NCBI RefSeq assembly: GCF_028864145.1
Contig: NZ_JARBHJ010000017.1
Location: 1-45,454, forward strand
Reading direction: 5' to 3'
From: Actinotignum schaalii
GTDB taxonomy: Bacteria; Actinomycetota; Actinomycetes; Actinomycetales; Actinomycetaceae
Length of the DNA stretch: 45,454 bases
Part shown: in pieces, positions 24,705 to 33,313 of the stretch
Layout: each line of letters opens with the position of its first letter
Numbering within the stretch: position 1 is the first letter of the stretch
Made by a program: the position numbers and the translations under genes
The notes under the pieces: model-generated
What the model was told of the DNA's origin: nothing
Databases searched by the model: none
Seen by the model: the letters and a program-made list of their open reading frames with translations, nothing else

Positions 24705-25928
24705 TTAAGCCAACTCGAGGCTGTCTCGCACCGCGGCCAGCAGCCGGCAGACGCGCGCCTGCGGCAGTGGCTCGGAGGAAAGCTGGTTCTCCACGTAGGA
24801 GAAGGAGATCCCGGTGCCCGGGTCCGCGAAGGAAAGGCAGCCGCCGCGCCCATTGTGCCCGAAGCTGCCGCGGGAGAGCATGGGTTCGCGCTGGCTTCCC
24901 AGCTGGAAGACCAGCCCGTAGCGGGAGGTCGAATCACATAGGACTTCGTCGAAGCCTTCGGCTCGGGTGGCCGATACCGCGGTAATGAGCTCGGCATCGT
25001 AGCGCGCATAGCGCCCATCGCAGAACATCGCGTAGAGGGTTGCCAAGGAGAGCGCATCAGCATGCCCGTTGATAGAGGGCATTTCCGCATCGAGGAAATG
25101 CGGGTCGGTGATGGCCGAATCGGTATCCTTCGGGGACTGGTAGGCGTAGGAGGTTGTGGACTTCGGGTCGGCCTGGGCTTGGCGCAGCGCCCCGCCCCAG
25201 CCTTGGGTGCGAGGCCCCCAGAAATGCTTGGCGATGCGGGAGCGCTCAGATTCGGGGCAACCGATCCACACGGAAAGGTTGAGGGGAGCCCGGAAGTTTT
25301 CTTCCAGGTAGTGCTTGGGAGTGAGGCCGGAAACCCGCCGCACCAGCTCTCCGGCCAGATAGCCCATGGAGAGTGCGTGGTAGCCGTGTTTGGTTCCGGG
25401 CTCCCAGCGTGGGGCCTGGGCGGCGAGCTCGGAGGTAATAAGATCCCAATCGAATAGTGCGCTCGCGGGCAGAATATGGTCAAAACCGGGCAGGCCGGCG
25501 GAGTGGCTGGCCAGCTGACTCACCCGAATATCTTCTTTGCCATTGGCGGCAAATTCGGGCCAGTAATCTGCCACTCGCGCATCCGGATCGATAAGCCCGC
25601 GTGCCACGCAATCCGCGAAGCAAATCCCGGTCAGGCCTTTCGTTTGGGAGAAAATAAGCTGCACCGCGTTATCAGGGTAGGGCGTGCGTTCCTCGATGGG
25701 GTCTTCAACGACGGCGCCATCGGCCACCCCGCCTCCGGTATTTGCACCGGCGGGCGGATTCCAGCCCCCGTAAATATTGACCACGGGTTCGCCGTGCCAG
25801 AGCACCGCGATTTGCCCGCCGCGATCTTGGTTGGTGGCGATGGAGGCGGCGAAAGCGTCTACCACTCGCGCAAATTCCGGGGCGTAGGAGCCGCGGATGG
25901 AATCGCGCGCCTGCGTGAATGTTGTCAT
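24705..25928 (-). CDS. Serine hydrolase of the beta-lactamase class C / esterase family
   Basis: 407 aa. The acyl-serine motif is SQTKG in LIFSQTKGLTGICFA (S-x-x-K), a tyrosine lies in HGYHALSMGYLAGELV at the YxN position (here Y-H-A, so not a standard class C lactamase), and FGHNGRGG takes the place of the KTG/HxG box. No signal peptide is visible, so it is more likely a cytoplasmic EstB/LACTB-type esterase or peptidase than a secreted beta-lactamase. The ATG overlaps the stop of the upstream HD gene (ATGA), and its AGGAGG site lies inside the final codons of that gene, so translation is coupled. Confidence 0.86.
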   Translation of the reverse strand: MTTFTQARDSIRGSYAPEFARVVDAFAASIATNQDRGGQIAVLWHGEPVVNIYGGWNPPAGANTGGGVADGAVVEDPIEERTPYPDNAVQLIFSQTKGLTGICFADCVARGLIDPDARVADYWPEFAANGKEDIRVSQLASHSAGLPGFDHILPASALFDWDLITSELAAQAPRWEPGTKHGYHALSMGYLAGELVRRVSGLTPKHYLEENFRAPLNLSVWIGCPESERSRIAKHFWGPRTQGWGGALRQAQADPKSTTSYAYQSPKDTDSAITDPHFLDAEMPSINGHADALSLATLYAMFCDGRYARYDAELITAVSATRAEGFDEVLCDSTSRYGLVFQLGSQREPMLSRGSFGHNGRGGCLSFADPGTGISFSYVENQLSSEPLPQARVCRLLAAVRDSLELA

Positions 25929-26647
25929 GGATTCCTCCTAGAGTGCGCCGAGGGTATTGACTCGCCCTCGGCAAGGTCCATATACGGGTGCGCGCTGGCT
26001 AGCTGCTCACGCATCCGGGAAAAGTAATACTCCTGAAATTCCAGCGCTTCAATCCAGAGGCGTTGCGCGCTGCGGGTGGCGCAGCGGTAGTGGCGCTCGC
26101 GGCCCAGGCGCGCCAGGTATCCGTCAATAAAATCAAGTTGTTCCGGGAGCGGCATGGCGTCCATATTGTGATACAGCAGGGTGTCGTGGATGCGGTAGAC
26201 GCTGAAACGATCCACGTTATCGCAGTCGCCAACCGAGCGCGCCAGCACGCTGGCTTCTTCCGGATATTCGCGATGGCCGGGGTATTCGGGGGAATCTTCC
26301 GGATATTCGCTGCGGCCATCGGTGTGCATGGCGATGCCCTGGCAGATCTCCGTGACCTCCGCTTCCGGCATGCCTAGACTTGCCAAAAACGGGCGGATGA
26401 TGCGTGCGCCGGCGCGGCCGTGGTCTACCGGGCGGGCGGAATCAAATTTCCCGACGTCGTGCAGGAGGCAGGCAATTTCTAGGGTATGTACCGCCAAGCC
26501 TTCTGACATGGCAACTCCGCGCCCGATGGCCGCCACTCGTAAACAGTGTTCATAGCGGTAGCGGCGGGCGCGCGGGCTGGCCGGGGCGCCTTCCAGGTGC
26601 TCGCGCAGGAACGCGAGGGCGGGGCGCAGGTACGGATTCGTTGTCAC
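25925..26647 (-). CDS. HD-domain phosphohydrolase-like protein
   Basis: 240 aa. RYRYEHCLRVAAIGRGVAMSE and CLLHDVGKFDSARPVDHG give the H...HD metal-binding signature, and GDCDNVDRFSVYR later supplies the last aspartate. HD proteins hydrolyse phosphate esters of nucleotides; the substrate is unknown. A hydrophilic insertion has repeated EYPE units (SEYPEDSPEYPGHREYPEE), reflected in repeated GGATATTCG/GGGTATTCG DNA around 26260-26310. Translation is coupled to the serine hydrolase. Confidence 0.82.
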   Translation of the reverse strand: MTTNPYLRPALAFLREHLEGAPASPRARRYRYEHCLRVAAIGRGVAMSEGLAVHTLEIACLLHDVGKFDSARPVDHGRAGARIIRPFLASLGMPEAEVTEICQGIAMHTDGRSEYPEDSPEYPGHREYPEEASVLARSVGDCDNVDRFSVYRIHDTLLYHNMDAMPLPEQLDFIDGYLARLGRERHYRCATRSAQRLWIEALEFQEYYFSRMREQLASAHPYMDLAEGESIPSAHSRRNP

Positions 26648-26686
26648 GTTTCTATTGTGGCACGCCGCGCCAGCTCCCTTCCGTAC

Positions 26687-27253
26687 TTAAGTGCTACGAC
26701 GACGCTTGCGCACCCGGCGCGCCACTACCCGCGCCAGGTAAATCCCCACCGCGCCCAGTTCCCAGATGAGGGCTTTCGGGGTGGTGGAGGGCGCGAGGCT
26801 GGCTCCGCGCATGACCGGGCTGAATCCGAATTTCACCGCGAAGTACCGGGCGCGGGGTACGTGCTGCCAGGAGGTCACGATGACCGCGGCGATGGTGCCA
26901 TCGGGCAGTAGCCCGGGAACCGGATCGTACCGGCGGAGCAACGCGGCGCAATCGCCCATATTTTCTTCGGTGGTGCGCGAGTGGCTTTCTGCCAAGATCG
27001 CGCTGCGCGGCACTCCGCGAGAGGCGAGCCAGGAGGCCATGACCTGGGCTTCGCTGGGCACGCTGGGTGAGGACCGCCCGCCCGAGCAGATGAGGGCGGG
27101 GCGTGCCCCGCGCGACCGCGCGTAGCGATATTCGGCCAGGGCCCGTGCAAGGCGGCGTTTCAAACTACCGCTGGGCAGGTAGCCATGGCGGGTGTGCATG
27201 ATCCGGCCGCCCAGCACAATAATGACCGGGACGGCCGGATCGATGCCGGGCAT
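26687..27253 (-). CDS. YdcF-family (DUF218) protein
   Basis: 188 aa. The N-terminus PVIIVLGGRI and RLARALAEYRYARSRGARPAL, then CSGGRSSPSVPSEAQVMASW and ESHSRTTEENM, match the DUF218/YdcF fold (SanA/ElyC relatives). Related proteins influence envelope synthesis; YdcF binds S-adenosylmethionine. The C-terminus ends in a hydrophobic stretch and a very basic tail (RRVRKRRRS), perhaps membrane-associated. It starts three bases after the kinase gene stop, on the same strand, so they are in one operon. Confidence 0.8.
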   Translation of the reverse strand: MPGIDPAVPVIIVLGGRIMHTRHGYLPSGSLKRRLARALAEYRYARSRGARPALICSGGRSSPSVPSEAQVMASWLASRGVPRSAILAESHSRTTEENMGDCAALLRRYDPVPGLLPDGTIAAVIVTSWQHVPRARYFAVKFGFSPVMRGASLAPSTTPKALIWELGAVGIYLARVVARRVRKRRRST

Positions 27254-27256
27254 GGC

Positions 27257-28060
27257 CTAGTCCTGATCCCGGTAAGCGCCCTGCCACACGGTGGCAAAGG
27301 GGGTATTGGCTTCCACGCGGGCCTTAATACCGGCGGTCACCATATCCTTGGCGCGCTGCACGGCTTCGTGGATCTCCACGCCCTTGGCCAGTTCCGCGGT
27401 GATGGCTGCGGCCAGGGTGCAGCCGGCACCCGATACGCGCTCTTCACCGATCTTCGGGGCGCGGTACACGGTGGCTTTCTCACCATCCCAGAGCACATCC
27501 ACGGCATCCGGGCCGGGGAAATCAATCCCGCCCTTGACCACCACGTACTTGGGGCCGAGCTCACCGATACGCTTGGCGGCTTCGATGAGATCCTCCTCAG
27601 TTTCCAGCGTATCCAAGCCGGAGAGGGTACGAGCCTCAAAATTATTCGGAGTGGTGACGGTGGCGAAGGGAAGAATCTTGGTGCGCAGCGCATTATCGGT
27701 ATCCAGCGCCTGGCCCGGTTCCTGACCCTTGCAGATGAGGACCGGATCCACCACCACATTGTCCCATTCCTGGGAAGCGAGCCCGGCGCGCACAGCTTCA
27801 ATAGTATCCGGGTGGCCGAGCATGCCGACCTTCGCGGTGCGAATATTCTGGGAGCGCAGCGCCGCTTCCATCTGGGCGCTAATCACTTCCGGAGGGACGG
27901 GCACGAAGCGATGGTTCCAGTTATTCTTCGGGTCGAAGGACACGATACACGTGAGCGTGCCCATGCCGTACACCCCGAGTTGCTGGAAGGTCTTCAAATC
28001 AACTTGGAATCCAGCACCGCCGGTAGCTTCAGACCCGGCGATGGTGTATGCAAAATACAT
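27257..28060 (-). CDS. pdxK: Pyridoxine/pyridoxal kinase of the ThiD/PdxK family
   Basis: 267 aa ribokinase-fold kinase. AGSEATGGAGFQVDLKTFQ is the N-terminal substrate site, VDPVLICKG the phosphate-binding strand, TPNNFEARTLSGL the central motif, and VSGAGCTLAAAI the anion-hole end with the Cys found in the bifunctional PdxK/ThiD2 group. It would phosphorylate vitamin B6 vitamers, possibly hydroxymethylpyrimidine as well. The ATG at 28060 follows AAAAGGAGCGGA. The 5' region holds a GC-rich hairpin but no thiamine riboswitch motif was recognised. Confidence 0.88.
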   Translation of the reverse strand: MYFAYTIAGSEATGGAGFQVDLKTFQQLGVYGMGTLTCIVSFDPKNNWNHRFVPVPPEVISAQMEAALRSQNIRTAKVGMLGHPDTIEAVRAGLASQEWDNVVVDPVLICKGQEPGQALDTDNALRTKILPFATVTTPNNFEARTLSGLDTLETEEDLIEAAKRIGELGPKYVVVKGGIDFPGPDAVDVLWDGEKATVYRAPKIGEERVSGAGCTLAAAITAELAKGVEIHEAVQRAKDMVTAGIKARVEANTPFATVWQGAYRDQD

Positions 28061-28112
28061 TCCGCTCCTTTTCCTTACGGGTTCCTGGCACGGTGACGTT
28101 CACCTGATATTC

Positions 28113-28132
28113 CGCCCCGACCCACCGGGGCG
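28113..28132. repeat. GC-rich hairpin upstream of pdxK
   Basis: CGCCCCG (28113-28119) and CGGGGCG (28126-28132) form a 7-bp stem with a 6-nt loop, between the AKR stop and the pdxK start, both on the minus strand. No U-run follows. It may be a weak terminator or 5' UTR structure. A second short palindrome GGTGA-cgt-TCACC lies next to it. Confidence 0.4.
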
Positions 28133-28236
28133 TGACCTGCCTTTCACCACTTCTATGCTAGCGAAGGGCTACGACATATTTTTTGGACGTTTTATGCGCT
28201 GGACACCAAAGCTCCGGCATTAGCCCAGCTCAGCCG

Positions 28237-29076
28237 CTATTCCCCGTTGCGCCGGAAGGTATCGGGGTGGCGCCCGGTGCGCCCGGCTTCGAAACGATCC
28301 ATATTGTCGATCTCCTCGGCTTCTTCTTTGAGGAGAGTGAAATCGAGGCAGGCCAGGTTTTCAGCCAGGTGCGCGGCGGAGGACGCCCCGGGGAAGACGA
28401 TCCGCCCGCGCGAGAGGTGCCAGAGCAATACCAGTTGGGCAACGGTGCATCCCTTAGCGGCCGCCAGCTCGGCAAGCACGGCGTCGTCGTTCACAGCGCC
28501 GCGCGCGAGCGGCGCCCACGCTTCCACGCGAATCCCGGCATCGGTGCAGTACTGCGTGACCTCGGCGTTCTGGAAATAGGGGTGCGCTTCGATTTGATTG
28601 ACCGCGGGCTGGATATGAGCGGCGAAACGCAGCGCCTCAAGGTGGTGACGCTCGAAATTGGATACGCCAATCGCCAGGGCGCGCCCGTCGGCCACGAATT
28701 CCTCCATGACCTGGTACGCCTCCACGTAATCGCCGCTGAGCATGGGCCAGTGGATGAGGAAAAGATCAACGTAATCGGTGCCGAGCTGCGCGAGTGAACG
28801 CGCGAACGTTTCCCGCACGGCGCGCGGGGCGTGATTGGGGTTATCGAGTTTCGTGACGAGGAAAATATCTTCGCGATCCACGCCGGATTCCGCGATTGCC
28901 TGGCCGACCGCGGCTTCGTTGCCGTACATTTGCGCGGTGTCGATATGCCGGTAGCCCATGGCGAGTGCCTCGCGCACGGCCCGGCGCGCGGTGGCATCGT
29001 CCATGCGGTAGGTTCCGATTCCCAGTTGCGGAATCCAATGGCCGGAATTGAGGGGAAGGAGCGGGATTGTTGCCAT
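28237..29076 (-). CDS. Aldo/keto reductase
   Basis: 279 aa from the ATG at 29076. The catalytic tetrad is visible: Asp and Tyr in HIDTAQMYGNE, Lys in LVTKLDNP and His in FLIHWPM. C-terminal WAPLARGA and VFPGASSAAHLAENL are the NADPH-binding end. The IPQLGIGTY start and length are typical of AKR5-type 2,5-diketo-gluconate/methylglyoxal reductases. An unusual array of TACTCT/AGAGTA motifs lies upstream (29133-29255), suggesting specific transcriptional control, possibly in response to aldehyde or oxidative stress. Confidence 0.92.
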   Translation of the reverse strand: MATIPLLPLNSGHWIPQLGIGTYRMDDATARRAVREALAMGYRHIDTAQMYGNEAAVGQAIAESGVDREDIFLVTKLDNPNHAPRAVRETFARSLAQLGTDYVDLFLIHWPMLSGDYVEAYQVMEEFVADGRALAIGVSNFERHHLEALRFAAHIQPAVNQIEAHPYFQNAEVTQYCTDAGIRVEAWAPLARGAVNDDAVLAELAAAKGCTVAQLVLLWHLSRGRIVFPGASSAAHLAENLACLDFTLLKEEAEEIDNMDRFEAGRTGRHPDTFRRNGE

Positions 29077-29132
29077 GGCTCTATTCTTGCAGAAGGTACG
29101 ACGGCGCAGCCGCACTCTGGCCCCCGGCCAGT

Positions 29133-29255
29133 TACTCTAACATTGTTAGAGTAGTTTTAGAGTAGCTCCGGGAGAGCCCGAGAAAACGTTGCTATGGCGC
29201 GGATTTCTACTCTCACACCAGATGTTAGAGTACTTTAGAGTAGATGTGAGAGTAG
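29133..29255. repeat. Array of TACTCT/AGAGTA inverted and direct repeats upstream of the AKR gene
   Basis: TACTCTAACA-t-TGTTAGAGTA is a perfect 21-bp palindrome at 29133-29153. TTTAGAGTAG follows at 29157. The half-site TGTTAGAGTA recurs at 29223-29232, again followed by TTTAGAGTAG at 29234-29243. CTACTCTCACA (29207-29217) and TGTGAGAGTAG (29245-29255) form a further perfect 11-bp inverted repeat. In all about seven copies of the hexamer occur in 123 bp. It looks like an operator array. Palindromes of the CTCTAACA...TGTTAGAG type are similar to what MerR-family regulators bind in other bacteria, but no such regulator gene is in this window. Confidence 0.75.
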
Positions 29256-29318
29256 CTGTTATAGCTACCGGGAAGCCCCGAGCCACCCGCCCCGGCGCCC
29301 GGGTGGCTTACTCACAGC

Positions 29319-29573
29319 TCAGAGCGAATCAATGGCATTTTTGGCGGTCACCAAATCCGCGCCGGTGCGCTCGCGGTAAGCCTTGATGGCCTCGACCGTG
29401 CGCCCGCTGGCGGCCAAAGCGCGTTCTTCAGCGCTGACCCCGTAGTCAGCTGCGGCGTCGTCGCCAGAAACAGTTCCCAACCGCGCCCGCAACTGCGCGA
29501 TAACCGCGTGCAGGCGTTTATTTTCCTTCCGTAAGCGCTCAATTTCCGCAGCTTGATCGAACCACTTACCCAC
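29319..29573 (-). CDS. Small protein with coiled coil and L7/L12 C-terminal-like domain
   Basis: 84 aa from a GTG at 29573 with GAGGAGG four bases upstream; a longer ATG frame (29603) has no site. Residues 1-35 (EIERLRKENKRLHAVIAQLRARLG) form a leucine-zipper-like coiled coil. Residues 50-84 (ALAASGRTVEAIKAYRERTGADLVTAKNAIDSL, split here as ALAASGRTVEAIKAYRE then RTGADLVTAKNAIDSL) resemble the ribosomal L7/L12 C-terminal fold. Function unknown; such proteins may bind ribosome-associated GTPases or partners by the helical face. Confident as a gene, tentative as a domain. Confidence 0.65.
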   Translation of the reverse strand: MGKWFDQAAEIERLRKENKRLHAVIAQLRARLGTVSGDDAAADYGVSAEERALAASGRTVEAIKAYRERTGADLVTAKNAIDSL

Positions 29574-29712
29574 AGTTCCTCCTCGAACGTGCCGCCTTCG
29601 CATTAACCGTACGTATTTATTATTCTAACTTCGCGCCCGTCGCGGCCCCGCAGAAATGAGAGCTACCGTACAGCCGGCGAGAACTGCGCCTCGCTCAGGT
29701 AATCTTCACGGT

Positions 29713-31080
29713 ATGAGCGCGGTTACCTATCGTTTTCAGGGCTACACAGTCATCGAGCACCGCATCCAGGTGCCCCTTGATTACTTTGGTGCGTTCACCG
29801 AGCTGCCCCCGGATGAAAATATCGCCCATGTTCCCGCTACTATCACGGTGTTTGCGCGGGAAATCGTGCGGGCCGGCCGCGAGGATGCGCCGCGATTGGT
29901 GTATCTGGAAGGCGGGCCGGGTCATGCGGCACCGCGCCCGGCGGGGCTGAGCGGCTGGCAGGACCTGCTACTCAACCACTATCGCCTCGTCCTGCTCGAT
30001 GAACGCGGCACCGGCAATTCGTATCCGCTTGATTCCCTCACCATTACCGCGGCCGGCAGTCCCGCCGCCCAGGCAGCGCTGCTGTCCTGTTTCCGCCAGG
30101 ACTCTATTGTGAACGACGCCGAACACCTGCGCCGCCACCTCCAAGGCGATGAACCGTGGAGTGTGCTGGGGCAAAGCTTCGGGGGTTTCGCCGCGGTTTC
30201 CTATCTTTCCTACGCACCCGCGGGGCTGCGCGAAGCCATGATCACCGGCGGGCTGCCCAGTCTGGACGAGGGCCCGCAAGCCGTGTACCGGCAGACTTTC
30301 CCGCGGCTGGCCGCCCGGCATCGCGCCTATTTCGAGCGCTACCCGAATGACGAAGATACCGCCTGGTATATCGCCACCCACCTGGCGGATGTGGAAGAAA
30401 TCCTGCCTACCGGGGAGCGCCTCACCCCGGCGCGGTTCCGCCAGCTCGGCCAGCGCCTCGGCTTCACCTACGGCTTTGAGCAGCTCCACTACCTGCTTGA
30501 AGACCCTGTCTGGTCCTTCCGCGGGCAACGCCGGCTACGCCCCGGTTTCCTTCAGCGCGTGGGCGAAGCGGTGTCCGCCGCGCGCGCCCCGCTCTATTTC
30601 GCGCTCCAGGAAGCCATTTATGCACAATCCGGCACCGGCCCGCTGGCCTGGGCCGCGCACCGGGTCCGCGGGGAATTCCCCGAATTTGCTATCCCCGCGC
30701 TCGCGATGGGCGGGGTGGGTGAAACTGATCTGCGCAAGGAAGGGCTGGGCTTCCGTTTCTCCGGGGAAAGTGTTTTCCCCTGGCAGTTCGAGCAGGATCC
30801 GGCGCTGCTTCCGCTGCGCGGGGCGGCTAATGAGCTGGCCTTCCGCACGTCCTGGCATGATCTGTATCGCCCGGATGTGCTGGGTGGCAACCAGGTGCCG
30901 GTGGCGGCGTGGATTTTCCGTGAGGATATGTACGTGCCGGCCGATATTTCCCTGGAAACCGCGGGGCGGATCCGCGGCCTGACCGCGCTGGTCAGTGATG
31001 ATTACCAGCACGATGCGCTGGGCCGCGATCCGCATACCGTGATCAGTGCGCTGCTCGAGGCGGTGCACCGGGCGCGGTAA
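29713..31080 (+). CDS. Alpha/beta hydrolase, prolyl aminopeptidase-like (S33)
   Basis: 455 aa. LEGGPGHAAPRP is the oxyanion loop, LLDERGTGNS the next S33 motif, and VLGQSFGGFAAVSYL contains the nucleophile serine; the C-terminal histidine could be in DDYQHDAL. This is the large actinobacterial type similar to proline iminopeptidase. No signal peptide is visible, so it is cytoplasmic. Start at 29713 is favoured because conservation begins there; an upstream ATG adds 19 polar residues. It is divergent from the L12-like gene. Confidence 0.88.
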   Translation: MSAVTYRFQGYTVIEHRIQVPLDYFGAFTELPPDENIAHVPATITVFAREIVRAGREDAPRLVYLEGGPGHAAPRPAGLSGWQDLLLNHYRLVLLDERGTGNSYPLDSLTITAAGSPAAQAALLSCFRQDSIVNDAEHLRRHLQGDEPWSVLGQSFGGFAAVSYLSYAPAGLREAMITGGLPSLDEGPQAVYRQTFPRLAARHRAYFERYPNDEDTAWYIATHLADVEEILPTGERLTPARFRQLGQRLGFTYGFEQLHYLLEDPVWSFRGQRRLRPGFLQRVGEAVSAARAPLYFALQEAIYAQSGTGPLAWAAHRVRGEFPEFAIPALAMGGVGETDLRKEGLGFRFSGESVFPWQFEQDPALLPLRGAANELAFRTSWHDLYRPDVLGGNQVPVAAWIFREDMYVPADISLETAGRIRGLTALVSDDYQHDALGRDPHTVISALLEAVHRAR

Positions 31081-31137
31081 ACGGTAGCTCAGCGGCCCCG
31101 GCCGCTCACGCCGCGCCACCGCGGTAGGTCCCGGCCG

Positions 31138-31812
31138 CTACTCGGTAATCCCCACCCCGCCGGTTTCCCGATTCATCCGAATCGCAAAAGCGCGCGCTTC
31201 GTCCAGGTCGATGCCGTCGAGGAGGTGGGCGCGGGCTGCGGCGTCGTCCTCAGCGCGCAAACGCGGCACCGAGCGCTTGATGCCGTTCTTCCCCACGAAA
31301 TCGCGGTAAAAATCGCGGATGATGTCCATATCTGCCTCGACGTCGCCGGAAAGATACAGGTGCTTCCACCACCCGTACGTTTTAGTGCGCGAATCAATGA
31401 AGCCGAGGGTGATGGGTAGGCGCCCGGCCAGGCCCATACGGTAGAAACCGGACTTCCAGTACTGAACGTCCTTCCGGGTGCCTTCCGGTGCGAGCGCCAC
31501 GCAGAATTCTTCGCTGCGTTCGGCCTGTTCGAGCAGCGAGCCCACGATTCCGCTGGGATGCTTGCGATCCACTGAAATTCCACCGACAGCGCGCACCACC
31601 GCACCCAGCACCGGGGCCTGCACGAGCGAATTTTTGACCAGGAATTTCATGGAGCGCCCGTAACTCCAAAACGCGACAATATCGTAAATGCCATCCCAAT
31701 TGGAGGAATGCGGGGCGCCAATGAGGATCGTTTTCGACGCGAGGGGTTCGTGCACAAACGTCCAACGGGAGCAGGCGCGGAAAATGCGCGCGGCGGCGCT
31801 ACGGAATGCCAT
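31138..31812 (-). CDS. Lysophospholipid/1-acylglycerol-3-phosphate acyltransferase family protein
   Basis: 224 aa. The H-x4-D motif is APHSSNWDG and the second acyltransferase motif is ALAPEGTRK. The hydrophobic first part and compact length fit a small PlsC-like enzyme that transfers acyl chains at the membrane. The exact acceptor is uncertain: the MKFLVKNSLVQAPVLGAVVRA region is close to the atypical family sometimes annotated as glycerol acyltransferase. It is on the same strand as ilvA but upstream of nothing obvious in the pathway. Confidence 0.82.
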   Translation of the reverse strand: MAFRSAAARIFRACSRWTFVHEPLASKTILIGAPHSSNWDGIYDIVAFWSYGRSMKFLVKNSLVQAPVLGAVVRAVGGISVDRKHPSGIVGSLLEQAERSEEFCVALAPEGTRKDVQYWKSGFYRMGLAGRLPITLGFIDSRTKTYGWWKHLYLSGDVEADMDIIRDFYRDFVGKNGIKRSVPRLRAEDDAAARAHLLDGIDLDEARAFAIRMNRETGGVGITE

Positions 31813-31911
31813 GGGGGTCCTTTCGCGGAGGGTGGCGTCTGGCCGGTATTGTACCCGCTTCTTGCGCAGCGCTTTTAAGCACGACGACGCAGCGCCGGCC
31901 AGGTGCCGGCC

Positions 31912-33237
31912 CTAGATAAAGAAACGGAATTCGGGCGATCCGGGTTCGACCTTGTGAATATCAATCCCGGAGCGGTCCATGCGATCCAGCAGGTCAGCCA
32001 GGTTTTCCGGGTGTTGGATATCGATACCGACCAGCGCCGGGCCGGTTTCACGGTTGGTTTTCTTCGTGTATTCGAAGTACACGATGTCTTCGTCGGCCAC
32101 GAGCACGCGGTCGAGGAATTCCTTGAGCGCTCCGGGTTTCTGGGCGAAGGTCACCAGGAAGTAGTGGCGCAGCCCTTCGTAGACCATCGAACGTTCCAAA
32201 ATATCGGCATAGCGGGACACGTCATTATTCCCACCCGAAATCACCGCGATGAGCGGGCGTGGCGTGGCGGCGGGATCGGCGCCACTGCCGGAGAGAGCGG
32301 CGTCGTCGTTCCCACTAACGCGGGTTTCGACCAGGGTGTTCAGGCGCCCCACCGCGGCCGGGGCGAGCGCGCCGGAAGGTTCGGCAATAATGCCGTCCAC
32401 CTGGTAGAGGTTGAGCATTTCGGTGCACAGCGCGCCTTCGGGCACGGTGATGAAGCCGTCCACCAGGTCGCGCGCCGCGGCGTAGGTGAGGTCTCCCACG
32501 CGCGCCACCGCGGTGCCGTCCGCGAAATTATCAACGGAGTCCAGGGTGACCGGCCCGCCCGCGGCCAGAGCGGCCTGCATGGAGGCGGCACCGGTGGGTT
32601 CCACCCCGATCACGCGGGTCTGCGGGTGTGCGTTTTTCACCCAGATCGCGGTGCCGGCCAGCAGCCCACCGCCGCCCACCGGCACCAGTACCGCTTCGGG
32701 TTCCTGTCCGCTTTGCTCCACACACTGTTCGTAAGCTTCGGCGATGACGGTGCCCTGCCCGGCGATAATCGGGGCGGCGTCGAAAGGATGCACAAAGGTC
32801 GCACCGCGCTCAGAGGCGTAAGCCAAGGCGGCGCCGGCTGCGGCGTCGAACGTAGGCCCGCCAATAATCTGTTCCACCCAGGCGCCCCCGATATCGCGGA
32901 TCCGTTCGCGTTTCTGGCGCGGAGTGGTGGCGGGCAGGAAAATCTTGCCGTGAATCCGCAGGTGGTTGCAGGCGTACGCCACGCCCTGCGCGTGATTGCC
33001 GGCCGATGCGCACACCACCCCGGCGGCGCGTTCCTTCTCCCCGAGCGCGTGAATCGCGTTGTATGCTCCGCGGACTTTATAGCTGCGCCCAACCTGCGTA
33101 TCTTCGCGTTTGAGGTAAACGGGCCGTCCGAGGGCGGCGGAGAGGCGCTCTGATAGCTGCAGCGGGGTGCGGCGCACTGTGCCCGCGAGGGTGCGGGCGG
33201 CTGCGGCGATGAGCTCGGGTGAAGGTAATTGAGTCAT
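31912..33237 (-). CDS. ilvA: Threonine ammonia-lyase (threonine deaminase)
   Basis: 441 aa PLP enzyme converting threonine to 2-oxobutyrate at the entry of isoleucine synthesis. KREDTQVGRSYKVRGAYNAI contains the PLP lysine; VPVGGGGLLAGTA is the glycine phosphate loop; SAGNHAQGVAYAC binds the substrate. The C-terminal ~80 residues (HYFLVTFAQKPGALKEFLDR) form a single ACT-like domain, as in the short feedback-regulated actinobacterial form. No leader peptide was seen. Confidence 0.95.
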   Translation of the reverse strand: MTQLPSPELIAAAARTLAGTVRRTPLQLSERLSAALGRPVYLKREDTQVGRSYKVRGAYNAIHALGEKERAAGVVCASAGNHAQGVAYACNHLRIHGKIFLPATTPRQKRERIRDIGGAWVEQIIGGPTFDAAAGAALAYASERGATFVHPFDAAPIIAGQGTVIAEAYEQCVEQSGQEPEAVLVPVGGGGLLAGTAIWVKNAHPQTRVIGVEPTGAASMQAALAAGGPVTLDSVDNFADGTAVARVGDLTYAAARDLVDGFITVPEGALCTEMLNLYQVDGIIAEPSGALAPAAVGRLNTLVETRVSGNDDAALSGSGADPAATPRPLIAVISGGNNDVSRYADILERSMVYEGLRHYFLVTFAQKPGALKEFLDRVLVADEDIVYFEYTKKTNRETGPALVGIDIQHPENLADLLDRMDRSGIDIHKVEPGSPEFRFFI

Positions 33238-33313
33238 CCTCCTATTGTGCCGGGATGCGGGTGCGATGGCGTGGCTGTTTCACCACGTGGGTGCGCGCGT
33301 CTACGATGGAAGC

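Noticed and set aside
28061-28236. Possible thiamine (TPP) or other riboswitch before pdxK
   Set aside because: Only simple GC-rich hairpins are present; the conserved CUGAGA and ACCUGA-type TPP elements are not there in proper order.
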